NCBI RefSeq assembly: GCF_009766065.1
Contig: NZ_LMUE01000002.1
Coordinates: 62,001 to 126,000, forward strand
Direction of reading: 5' to 3'
Source: Dyella sp. S184
GTDB taxonomy: Bacteria > Pseudomonadota > Gammaproteobacteria > Xanthomonadales > Rhodanobacteraceae
Length of the DNA stretch: 64,000 nt
Shown: in pieces, positions 56,989-64,000 of the stretch
How the letters are laid out: each line of letters starts with the position of its first letter
Numbering within the stretch: the stretch's first letter is position 1
Made by a program: the position numbers and the translations under genes
The notes under the pieces: generated by a model
Told to the model about the DNA's origin: nothing
The model's database searches: none
Seen by the model: only the letters and a program-made list of their open reading frames with translations

Positions 56989-57858
56989 ATGCCCGCATCG
57001 CCACCAGACACCGAGCTGGAGCAGATCGAGCTGGACCTGTTCGTGCAGGCACTCAGGCGCCGCTACGGCTACGACTTCAGCCAGTACGCGCCAGCCTCGC
57101 TGACCCGGCGCGTGCGCCAGCTGGTGCATACGCATCACTGCGGCAGCATCAGCACACTCACTGCGCGCCTGCTGCATGAAGCGGATTTCGTGACCAAGGT
57201 GATCCGGGGACTATCGGTACCCGTGTCGGAAATGTTCCGGGACCCGCCGGTGTTTCGCGCCTTGCGCGAGCGTGTATTGCCGGTGCTGGCCTCATATCCG
57301 CAGATCACCATCTGGCAGGCGGGCTGCGCGCATGGGCAGGAGGTCTACTCGCTGGCGATCCTGCTGCAGGAGGCCGGACTGTACGAGCGCAGCCATATCT
57401 TCGCGACCGACTTCAATTCCGATGCATTGCTGCGGGCGCAGGAAGGCATCTATCCGGCCAGGGATGCGCAGTTGTGGTCACGCAATTATCTGGAAGCCGG
57501 TGGCGCCTACTCGCTGGCCAGCTACTACAGCGCACGCTACGACTTCATCAAGCTGGACCAGAAGCTGCGCCGCCACATTACGTTTGCCAACCACAACCTG
57601 GTGGCCGACAAGATGTTCTGCGAGGCGCACCTGGTGCTGTGCCGCAACGTGCTGATCTATTTTTCCAATCCCCTGCAGAACCGCACGCTGGAGCTTTTCC
57701 GCGACAGTCTGGTACGCGGCGGCCACCTCTGTCTGGGACTGCGTGAGTCGCTGGATTTCGCTCCGGTAGCCACCGATTTCACTGCCGTGGATGCGAGCCT
57801 GCGGCTGTACCGGCGAACCAGCCAGCCGGCCTCGCGAGAGCGTAATGAACAAGCTTGA
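56989..57858 (+). CDS. cheR: CheR-type protein-glutamate methyltransferase
   Basis: A 289-residue SAM-dependent methyltransferase. The N-terminal helical part has YGYDFSQYAPASLTRRVRQL and LSVPVSEMFRDPPVFRALRE, the latter being the CheR signature; the SAM site is IWQAGCAHGQEVYSLAILLQ (about 104-123), close to but altered from the usual GCSTGEEPYS; LVLCRNVLIYFSNPLQNRTL is the catalytic-domain end. It starts 6 bp after the kinase stop and overlaps the CheB gene by 14 bp. No chemoreceptor is encoded here, so the substrate may not be a chemotaxis receptor. Confidence 0.93.
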   Translation: MPASPPDTELEQIELDLFVQALRRRYGYDFSQYAPASLTRRVRQLVHTHHCGSISTLTARLLHEADFVTKVIRGLSVPVSEMFRDPPVFRALRERVLPVLASYPQITIWQAGCAHGQEVYSLAILLQEAGLYERSHIFATDFNSDALLRAQEGIYPARDAQLWSRNYLEAGGAYSLASYYSARYDFIKLDQKLRRHITFANHNLVADKMFCEAHLVLCRNVLIYFSNPLQNRTLELFRDSLVRGGHLCLGLRESLDFAPVATDFTAVDASLRLYRRTSQPASRERNEQA

Positions 57859-58411
57859 AGCGATTGCCATCGGTTGTTCGAAGGGCGGCTTCAATGCGCT
57901 CAAGCTCCTGCTGGGTGCGCTCGATCCACGCCTGCAGCAAACGCTGCTGGTGTGCTGTCATACCGGCGGCGGTACCGATGTACTCGCCAGCCTGCTCGCC
58001 AGTCATTCAACACTGCCAGTCATCGAAGCGGGTGAGCGGCAACCGGCCCGTGCCGGTACCGTGCATGTGGCACCCGGTGGCTATCACCTGCTGCTGGAGC
58101 ACGATCGACATTTTGCGTTGTCTGTAGACGAACAGGTGTGTTTTTCGCGGCCGTCCATCGATGTGCTGTTCGGTTCTGCCGCGGATGTCTATCACGCTGC
58201 ATTGATCGGCGTAGTGTTAACTGGTGCCAATGGCGATGGTGCCGAAGGCTTGGCACAAATCCGCGCTCACGGCGGCATTGCCGTGGTGCAGACACCTGAC
58301 AGCGCCGAAGCGGCTGCAATGCCGCAGGCCGCGCTGGATATCGCCGGCGCCGATTATTGCCTGCCACTGGAACAGATTGCCGCGCTAATCAACCGTCTAT
58401 GCCTGACATGA
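57845..58411 (+). CDS. cheB: Stand-alone CheB-type methylesterase domain
   Basis: A 188-residue protein consisting only of the CheB esterase domain; the receiver found in chemotaxis CheB is missing. Catalytic residues are likely Ser in IAIGCSKGGFNAL (about 11), His in LLVCCHTGGGTDVL (about 39) and Asp in VLTGANGDGAEGL (about 131). The N-terminus MNKLEAIAIGCSKGG begins right at the first strand. It overlaps the CheR gene (14 bp) and the REC-GGDEF gene (ATGA), so expression is tightly linked. A putative protein-glutamate methylesterase; target unknown. Confidence 0.92.
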   Translation: MNKLEAIAIGCSKGGFNALKLLLGALDPRLQQTLLVCCHTGGGTDVLASLLASHSTLPVIEAGERQPARAGTVHVAPGGYHLLLEHDRHFALSVDEQVCFSRPSIDVLFGSAADVYHAALIGVVLTGANGDGAEGLAQIRAHGGIAVVQTPDSAEAAAMPQAALDIAGADYCLPLEQIAALINRLCLT

Positions 58412-59409
58412 ATGCCACGCTGCCGAAAATCCTGGTCGTCGACGATACGCACGCCAACCTGGTCGCGATGCGCCGCTTGCTCGCGCAAAGCGGCGCGCAG
58501 ATCCTCGAGGCGCGCAGCGGCAACGAAGCGCTGGCGCTGTGCCTGGATCACCAGTTCGCGCTGATCCTGCTCGACGTCAACATGCCCGACATGGATGGCT
58601 TCGAGGTGGCGGCCCTGCTTGGCGAAGCCGAGCAGCTGCGCGAGACGCCGATCATCTTCGTTACTGCAGCCTATGCCGATGACCTGAACCGGCTCAAGGG
58701 TTACCACTCCGGCGCAGTCGACTATATCGCCAAGCCGATCAACGACGTGATCCTGCAGTCCAAGGTACGCATTTTCTTGGAGCTTTACGCGGCACGCGCC
58801 GAACTGCAGCAGACCATGGCCGAGCTGGCCCTACGCAACCAGCAGTTGACCCAGGAGATTGCCGAGCGCGAGCTGATCGAGGCGATGGTTCGCCACCAGG
58901 CCAGCCATGACATGCTGACCGGGCTGCCCAATCGGATGCTGTTCCAGGATCGCCTGCATGTCGCGATCCAGCGCACACAGCGCCATCACGGCCACTTCGC
59001 ACTGGCCTGTATCGACATCGACGGCTTCAAGAACGTCAACGACACCCATGGCCATGCCGCTGGCGACGCCCTGCTGCAGGAGATCGCAGCACGTCTGTCG
59101 ACGCACCTGCGCGGCAACGACACCGTGGCACGGCTTGGCGGCGACGAATTCGCCTTGATCCTGGAAGACCTCGAGGATCCGCAGCTGGCGCTGCAGCTAT
59201 GCCAGAAGTTGTGCGCGGCACTGCGTGAGCCTTATACGCTGCGCGTCAATGGCTGCTCGATCGATGTGCGCATTGGCGCGAGCATCGGTATCGCGCCCTA
59301 TCTGCCGAGTGATCGCCACGACGCCGACGAGCAACTGGTTCAGGCGGCCGACCGCGCGATGTACGAAGCCAAACGCGGCGGCAAGAATCGCTGCGTGCTG
59401 GCGAGCTGA
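58408..59409 (+). CDS. Response regulator with diguanylate cyclase output (REC-GGDEF)
   Basis: A 333-residue cytosolic protein. REC domain 5-125: ILVVDDTHANLVAMRRLL, Asp in ALILLDVNMPDMDGF (about 55), Lys in DYIAKPIND. A coiled coil (ELYAARAELQQTMAELALRN) leads to the GGDEF domain with an intact active site ARLGGDEFALIL (about 245) and an inhibitory I-site RGND exactly five residues before it, so it should make c-di-GMP under product control. ATG 58408 overlaps the cheB stop; an ATG at 58399 is the alternative. As last gene of the kinase-cheR-cheB operon it is the likely output of the pathway. Confidence 0.94.
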   Translation: MNATLPKILVVDDTHANLVAMRRLLAQSGAQILEARSGNEALALCLDHQFALILLDVNMPDMDGFEVAALLGEAEQLRETPIIFVTAAYADDLNRLKGYHSGAVDYIAKPINDVILQSKVRIFLELYAARAELQQTMAELALRNQQLTQEIAERELIEAMVRHQASHDMLTGLPNRMLFQDRLHVAIQRTQRHHGHFALACIDIDGFKNVNDTHGHAAGDALLQEIAARLSTHLRGNDTVARLGGDEFALILEDLEDPQLALQLCQKLCAALREPYTLRVNGCSIDVRIGASIGIAPYLPSDRHDADEQLVQAADRAMYEAKRGGKNRCVLAS

Positions 59410-59440
59410 GCGCTCGCGCCAGCATCAGACAGGGGCAAGC

Positions 59441-59914
59441 TCAAGCGTGTTTGCGCGGCGATACCCACATCATCACGCGTGCGCGAAAAACCGCCCCGCC
59501 GGCGGCATCGGTGACCTGCACACCAACCGGCCATTCATAGCCCTCATCTGACGCGGGGGCCGCAAGCTCAGGCGTTGCGACCCCATGCAAAGTCCCCACT
59601 GCCTTTTTCAGGTACTCGACGGTCATGCCCTTGGGAATCCAGCGCATATCCGCCGGGATGGTCGCATCAGTCATAACCCCGGCGCTGAGTTCGGCCAGAT
59701 TGCATAGCGCGATCGCATGCACGGTGCCGATGTGGTTATGCACGCGCCGCCGGTCGCGGATACGCACTTCGCAGCGCCCCGGCTCCAGCGCCACGAACCG
59801 CGGTGCGATCGTGGCGAAGTAAGGTGCCTTTAGACAGACCAGGCGCGAAAATAGCCAGTGACCCGCCGGCCAGCGCGTGATGCGGCGGTACAGCGACAGC
59901 ACGGACGCACTCAT
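59441..59914 (-). CDS. DUF4442 hotdog-fold protein (thioesterase-like)
   Basis: A 157-residue protein of the DUF4442/PaaI-like hotdog group: SLYRRITRWPAGHWLFSRLV then LKAPYFATIAPRFVALEPGR, the helix region VHNHIGTVHAIALCNLAELS with the Asn/His typical of the hotdog active site, and DMRWIPKGMTVEYLKKAVGT. It starts at ATG 59914; the long frame extension upstream is not supported. It lies downstream of fadE on the same strand (85 bp), so a role in acyl-CoA handling is plausible but unproven. Confidence 0.82.
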   Translation of the reverse strand: MSASVLSLYRRITRWPAGHWLFSRLVCLKAPYFATIAPRFVALEPGRCEVRIRDRRRVHNHIGTVHAIALCNLAELSAGVMTDATIPADMRWIPKGMTVEYLKKAVGTLHGVATPELAAPASDEGYEWPVGVQVTDAAGGAVFRARVMMWVSPRKHA

Positions 59915-59999
59915 CGACCATTCTCCCAATAGAAAGTAATCAGCCCGCGTCGGATGTCGTGCGAAAGACATTCGGCGCGGGCTGGGCACATGGTCAGAA

Positions 60000-62468
60000 C
60001 TACGCGGCGTTGGCCAGCTTCTTCTCGCCAGCACGCGTCTTGAACGCACGCAGCTCATCCGGCTCGAAATCGTCGACCGAGATGAACTCGAACACGCCCT
60101 CGCGCACGCGCTTGAGCAGCGCTGCTTCGCTGGCATTGATCACACCGGCCAGCTCGGCCTCAGCCAGCTGGCCGAGGTAATCGTGCGCCTTGAACTGGCC
60201 GGTTTTCAGCGCCTTGCCAAATTTGCGATCGACCGGCTCGGCGGCGATCACGTCCGGCAGCAGCGCATTCATGCGGCCCACCGTGTTGTTCGCCGTCGGC
60301 GTCAGGTACACCCATTCCATCAGGCGATCGCGCGCCTCGCTGGGTGCGGTGATCAAGGCGGCGACGCGACGACCCAGACGATCGGACGGCGGCACTTCAC
60401 GGCGACCAAACGGGAACACCAGCACGCGCAGCAGCCACGACACCGGGCGCACCGGGAAATTGCGGATCGCGCCATCCAGCGCCATCTGCATGTTCCACAC
60501 GCACTGATGGAACGCCCATGCGAGCAACGGACGATCCGCTTCCGGCCGACCGGTGTCCTCGTAGCGCTTGAGCATGCTGCTGGCGATGTACAGATAGCTC
60601 AGCACATCGCCGAGGCGTGCCGACAGCTTTTCCTTGAACTTCAGCTTGCCGCCGAGCACGCCCATGAACACATCGGCGCACAGCGCCAGTGCCGCAGAGT
60701 AGCGATCGAGCTTGCGGTAGTAGCGACGCGTATACGCATCACCCGCCGTTTCGCCCAAACGCGAGCCGGTGAGGCCCATCGCGAAGCTGCGCACCGCGTT
60801 GGATATGCCAAAACCGATGTGGCCGAACAGCAGCCGGTCGAAGGTCTTCAGCTGCTCGCCGCGATCGGTGATCGACAGCGTCTGCATTTCCTTCAGCACA
60901 TACGGATGGCAACGGATCGCGCCCTGACCGAAGATCATCAGGCTGCGCGTCATGATGTTGGCGCCTTCCACCGTGATCGCGATCGGCACGCCCTGCCACG
61001 CACGACCGGCATAGTTGTTCGGGCCGAGCTGTACGCCTTTGCCGCCCAGCACATCCATCGCGTCACCGGCGCACTGCCGACCCCATTCGGTGGCATGGTA
61101 TTTCGCGATAGCCGACGGCACCGCGGGTTTCTCGCCACGATCGACTGCAGCGGCAGTGGCACGCGACAGAGCGGCGGTGGCGTAAGTCAGGCCACCGATG
61201 CGTGCCAAGGCCTCCTCGACACCTTCGAAGCGGGCGATGGCCAAGCCGAACTGCTTGCGCATGCGCGCATAGGCGCCGACCGATGCCACGGCACCGCGCA
61301 GCGCACCGGTGGCGTTGGACGGCAGCGAAATCGCGCGGCCGACCGACAGGCACTCGACCAGCATGCGCCAGCCGTGGCCGGCCATGTGCGGGCCACCGAT
61401 CAGGGTGGACAGCGGCACGAACATGTCCTTGCCGTGGATCGGGCCGTTCTGGAACGGCACGTTCAACGGGAGGTGCCGGCGACCAATCTGCAGGCCCGGG
61501 GTGGCACGCGGCAGCAATGCCAGCGTGATGCCGAGATCTTCCTTCTCGCCGAGCAGATGCTCGGGGTCATACATGCGGAACGCCAGACCCACCACGGTGG
61601 CGACCGGCGCCAGCGTGATATAGCGCTTGTCGAAGGTGAGCTTGATGCCGATCGTCTCGACGCCGTCGACGGTCTGCTTGCAGACAATGCCGAAGTCGGG
61701 AATCGAGGTGGCATCGGAGCCGGCATACGGGCCGGTCAGCGCGAAGCACGGGATCTCGTCACCCACAGCCAGGCGCGGCAGGTAATGATTCTTCTGTTCG
61801 TCGCTGCCGTAATGCAGCAGCAGCTCGGCCGGCCCGAGCGAGTTCGGCACCGCGACGGTCGAGGCCACGGTGGCCGACATCGTCGCCAGCTTCTGCAACA
61901 CCGCCGAGTGCGCCAACGCGGAGAACTGCAGCCCGCCGTACTGCTTCGGGATGATCATGCCGAAGAAGCGGTTCTTCTTGATGAACTCCCACACGTTCGG
62001 CGGCAGGTCGGCCAGCTCGTGGGTGATCTGCCAGTCGTCGATCATCCCGCACAGTTCTTCCACCGGGCCATCGAGGAAAGCTTGCTCCTCCACGCTCAGT
62101 TCGGGCTTGGGCTGCTTCAGCAGTTCGTGCCAGTCCGGCTTGCCGGAGAACAGCTCGCCTTCGAAACCGACCGTGCCCGCTTCCAGCGCTGTCTGCTCGG
62201 TCTCGGACAGTTTCGGCGTGACTTTCGCGAACAGCTTCAGCAGTGGCGCGCTGATCTGGAGACGACGGAAATCCACCAGCAGCAGCGGCACGGCGATCGC
62301 CGCCTCGATGATCAACAGGATCACCATCGTCCACGGCGCATGCACGATAAGGCCGACCACCAGCGTGGTGGCCAGCGTGGCGATCGCCCAGGTGCGCAGG
62401 CTGCTGCGGTGGTAGGCACAGGCGCCGGAGGCAATCAACGCCGCCAGCAGGGTCAGTATCACAGACAT
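60000..62468 (-). CDS. fadE: Acyl-CoA dehydrogenase, FadE type
   Basis: Catalyses the first step of fatty-acid beta-oxidation. The 822-residue length and the hydrophobic N-terminus (MSVILTLLAALIASGACAYH and WAIATLATTLVVGLIVHAPW) are those of the membrane-associated E. coli FadE family rather than the 380-residue enzymes. The FAD core begins near 120; conserved parts are FFGMIIPKQYGGLQFSALAH, CFALTGPYAGSDATSIPDFG and DVLGGKGVQLGPNNYAGRAW, with RYYRKLDRYSAALALCADVF in the C-terminal extension. A hydrolase gene ends 12 bp upstream, so they are one transcript. Confidence 0.95.
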   Translation of the reverse strand: MSVILTLLAALIASGACAYHRSSLRTWAIATLATTLVVGLIVHAPWTMVILLIIEAAIAVPLLLVDFRRLQISAPLLKLFAKVTPKLSETEQTALEAGTVGFEGELFSGKPDWHELLKQPKPELSVEEQAFLDGPVEELCGMIDDWQITHELADLPPNVWEFIKKNRFFGMIIPKQYGGLQFSALAHSAVLQKLATMSATVASTVAVPNSLGPAELLLHYGSDEQKNHYLPRLAVGDEIPCFALTGPYAGSDATSIPDFGIVCKQTVDGVETIGIKLTFDKRYITLAPVATVVGLAFRMYDPEHLLGEKEDLGITLALLPRATPGLQIGRRHLPLNVPFQNGPIHGKDMFVPLSTLIGGPHMAGHGWRMLVECLSVGRAISLPSNATGALRGAVASVGAYARMRKQFGLAIARFEGVEEALARIGGLTYATAALSRATAAAVDRGEKPAVPSAIAKYHATEWGRQCAGDAMDVLGGKGVQLGPNNYAGRAWQGVPIAITVEGANIMTRSLMIFGQGAIRCHPYVLKEMQTLSITDRGEQLKTFDRLLFGHIGFGISNAVRSFAMGLTGSRLGETAGDAYTRRYYRKLDRYSAALALCADVFMGVLGGKLKFKEKLSARLGDVLSYLYIASSMLKRYEDTGRPEADRPLLAWAFHQCVWNMQMALDGAIRNFPVRPVSWLLRVLVFPFGRREVPPSDRLGRRVAALITAPSEARDRLMEWVYLTPTANNTVGRMNALLPDVIAAEPVDRKFGKALKTGQFKAHDYLGQLAEAELAGVINASEAALLKRVREGVFEFISVDDFEPDELRAFKTRAGEKKLANAA

Positions 62469-62480
62469 CTCAGCACCTCA

Positions 62481-63395
62481 TCACGGTTGAACAGTGCCGG
62501 CGCGCCGCCGGTCAGCTGATGGATCAAGACTCTGCACGAAGCGCACCACTTCGCGCGTGAACGCATCGTTCGCGTCACCCGCCACCATATGCGTGGCATG
62601 CGACAGTTCCACATGCTGCGCATGCGGTACCAGTTGCAGGAATTCATCGACGGTGGTGCGCGACACCACATCGCTGCGTGCACCCGACAGTAGCAACACG
62701 GGTATATCGATCTTCGCCGCGGCAGCCTGCAGGCGGGGCTGGTAACGCTCGCTTTCCTGCACCAGGCTGCCGGCCAGCAAGGCCGGATCCCAGTGCCAGC
62801 GCAGCCGGCCGTCGGCGCCTTCGCGCAGCAGCGGGCGCAGTTGTTCCTCGCTCTTGCGCTCGCGTCGCTGCGGCAGATAGCCGGCGATCTGCTCGGATGC
62901 CTCGGCGTAATCGGCAAAGCCGTCCGGGTGTGCCTGCATGAAGGCGAGGATGCGCTCGACCCCGGCGGTTTCCCAGCGCGGCGTGATATCGACCAGCACC
63001 AGCGCGCGGAACGGCGACGGATGCATCTCACCGGCAATCACGATCCCGAGCAGACCACCCATCGAGGCACCTACCAGGATCGGCGGCTGCGGCTGGGCCG
63101 CAGCAAGCCGCAGCAGATCGTCGGCGAATTGATCCATGTGGTAACCACCACCAGAATCCGCACCACCGGCCACGCGATCACTCTCGCCGTGGCCGCGACT
63201 GTCAAACGTCACGCAACGACAACCCGCTTCGGCCAGCGCCGCCGCCGCACCGTTCCAGGCGCCACGGGTCTGGCCAAAGCCGTGCGCGAACAACAGCGTC
63301 GGACTGCCGGCCGGATGACGCGTCTCCACCACCAGCGCCAGGTCGGCGACGGGGAATCGGCTGGGTTCAGCCTGAGTGTCAATCTCGGATACCAT
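62481..63395 (-). CDS. Alpha/beta-hydrolase (carboxylesterase/thioesterase-like)
   Basis: A 304-residue hydrolase: oxyanion motif LLFAHGFGQTRGAWNG, nucleophile Ser in ILVGASMGGLLGIV (about 113), acid in PVLLLSGARSDVVSRTTVDE and His in VELSHATHMVAGD (about 270). FDSRGHGESDR is typical of the meta-cleavage hydrolase/esterase group. ATG 63395 was chosen over TTG 63422. It is the first gene of the hydrolase-fadE unit and is divergent from a TetR regulator, so it may release fatty acids or CoA; substrate unknown. Confidence 0.85.
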   Translation of the reverse strand: MVSEIDTQAEPSRFPVADLALVVETRHPAGSPTLLFAHGFGQTRGAWNGAAAALAEAGCRCVTFDSRGHGESDRVAGGADSGGGYHMDQFADDLLRLAAAQPQPPILVGASMGGLLGIVIAGEMHPSPFRALVLVDITPRWETAGVERILAFMQAHPDGFADYAEASEQIAGYLPQRRERKSEEQLRPLLREGADGRLRWHWDPALLAGSLVQESERYQPRLQAAAAKIDIPVLLLSGARSDVVSRTTVDEFLQLVPHAQHVELSHATHMVAGDANDAFTREVVRFVQSLDPSADRRRAGTVQP

Positions 63396-63492
63396 ACGGA
63401 TGAGTATGGATCGCCTCGGCAAGCGCCGTCAATACATGGCCACCGTCATCACCGCGGCAGCGGCAGATAGCCAAGTATTTCAACGACCTTGC

Positions 63493-63519
63493 ACCCCGCA
63501 GATTACAAAGCTGCGGGGT
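63493..63519. promoter_or_regulatory. Inverted repeat between hydrolase-fadE and the TetR gene
   Basis: ACCCCGCAG and CTGCGGGGT, perfect 9-bp arms with a nine-base spacer (27 bp overall), centred about 30 bp before the TetR ATG and 110 bp before the hydrolase start. The position and size suit a TetR-family operator; an RNA hairpin is the alternative. Confidence 0.5.
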
Positions 63520-63536
63520 ATCGCTACCATACGCAC

Positions 63537-64000
63537 ATGAATGTCAGTAGCAAGCCAGAACGCACCCGCCTGTCTGCCGAAGATTGGGAACTCGCCGCCC
63601 TGCACCTGATCGCCGAACAAGGCGTCGGCGCCCTGGCCGTGGAGGCCTTGGCACGCCAACTGGGCGTGACCAAGGGCAGTTTCTACTGGCATTTCCGTAC
63701 CCGCGAAGCGTTGCTGAATGCCGCGCTGGAACGCTGGGAGCAATACGGCGAGCGCGAAGTACTCGGCCAGATCGAACAGATCGCCGATCCGCGCAAACGC
63801 CTGCCCGAATTGTTCCGCCGGGTCGCACACGAGCTGCAGCCGCACCGCGTCTACGCCGCACTGCTGAAGGCGCTGGATCATCCGCAGGTGGTGCCGGTGA
63901 TGGCACGGGTATCGCAGCGACGGATGGAGTTCCTGACCACCGCCTACCGCGAGGCCGGCCTGCCGGCGCCGCAGGCGCTGAATCGCGCGCGGCTGACCTA
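63537..64000 (+). CDS. TetR/AcrR-family transcriptional regulator (cut by the window edge)
   Basis: The 154 codons present include the full TetR helix-turn-helix: SAEDWELAALHLIAEQGVGA, then VEALARQLGVTKGSFYWHFR and TREALLNAALERWEQYGERE, followed by the start of the ligand-binding domain. The right edge truncates it. It is divergent from the hydrolase-fadE operon with an inverted repeat in the gap, which suggests it controls that operon, possibly in response to an acyl-CoA. Confidence 0.93.
   Translation, partial: MNVSSKPERTRLSAEDWELAALHLIAEQGVGALAVEALARQLGVTKGSFYWHFRTREALLNAALERWEQYGEREVLGQIEQIADPRKRLPELFRRVAHELQPHRVYAALLKALDHPQVVPVMARVSQRRMEFLTTAYREAGLPAPQALNRARLT

Noticed and set aside
60183-62519. 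778-codon plus-strand frame opposite fadE
   Set aside because: Same shadow effect; composition biased to His, Arg and Gln, no motif, no ribosome site.

Overview
The window looks like chromosome of a GC-rich gammaproteobacterium of the order Xanthomonadales, most likely Rhodanobacteraceae (Rhodanobacter/Dyella type). The reasons are the ruvC-ruvA-kup order, the bamD/rluD divergent pair with pgeF and clpB behind it, a metX-metB-hom operon led by a SAM-I riboswitch, and consistently high third-position GC. The genus is an inference; there is no rRNA in the window. No tRNA, CRISPR array or insertion sequence was recognised.

Layout. 1-12.9 kb is housekeeping: kup (cut by the left edge), ruvA, ruvC, yebC, a small hydrolase, aspS, an FmdB-type zinc ribbon, clpB behind a heat-shock-type promoter, pgeF, a lower-GC GT-C glycosyltransferase wedged between pgeF and rluD, then bamD on the other strand. 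13-17 kb is an envelope operon: TonB-dependent receptor, secreted beta-propeller whose predicted mature N-terminus is His, and an exported thioredoxin-like protein. 17-25.8 kb holds a periplasmic isoaspartyl peptidase/asparaginase, a BlaI/BlaR1-type pair with two clear operators, a one-chain 3-oxoacid CoA-transferase, a glutaredoxin-like protein, L-serine dehydratase, an amino-acid permease and a double-CDGSH Fe-S protein.

25.8-31.6 kb is the most unusual part: a compact class II lanthipeptide locus (precursor lanA, synthetase lanM, ABC exporter lanT) on the minus strand. On its left lies a decayed 3' fragment of a homoserine dehydrogenase gene; the intact gene (hom) lies on its right in the same orientation, so the island is bounded by diverged direct repeats. 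The precursor has a Gly-Gly leader and a 14-residue core with four Cys and four Ser/Thr. The exporter has no C39 leader peptidase and appears to start at a CTG codon overlapping the lanM stop.

31.6-37.3 kb is sulfur amino-acid metabolism: hom, metB and metX under a SAM-I riboswitch plus a met-box-like operator array, and a divergent cysteine-synthase-family gene. 37.3-41.2 kb has a fatty-acid desaturase, two tandem RcnB-like periplasmic proteins, a DUF1304 membrane protein and an M24 peptidase-like protein. 41.3-45.2 kb and 53.3-59.4 kb carry two signalling modules built from the same parts (CheB, CheR, histidine kinase, receivers), one fused and one split with a diguanylate cyclase. Between them lie a second-type EF-G, a secreted creatininase-like protein with a YVTN propeller, prfC and a CPBP protease. 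The right end has a hotdog protein, fadE, a hydrolase and a divergent TetR regulator cut by the window edge.
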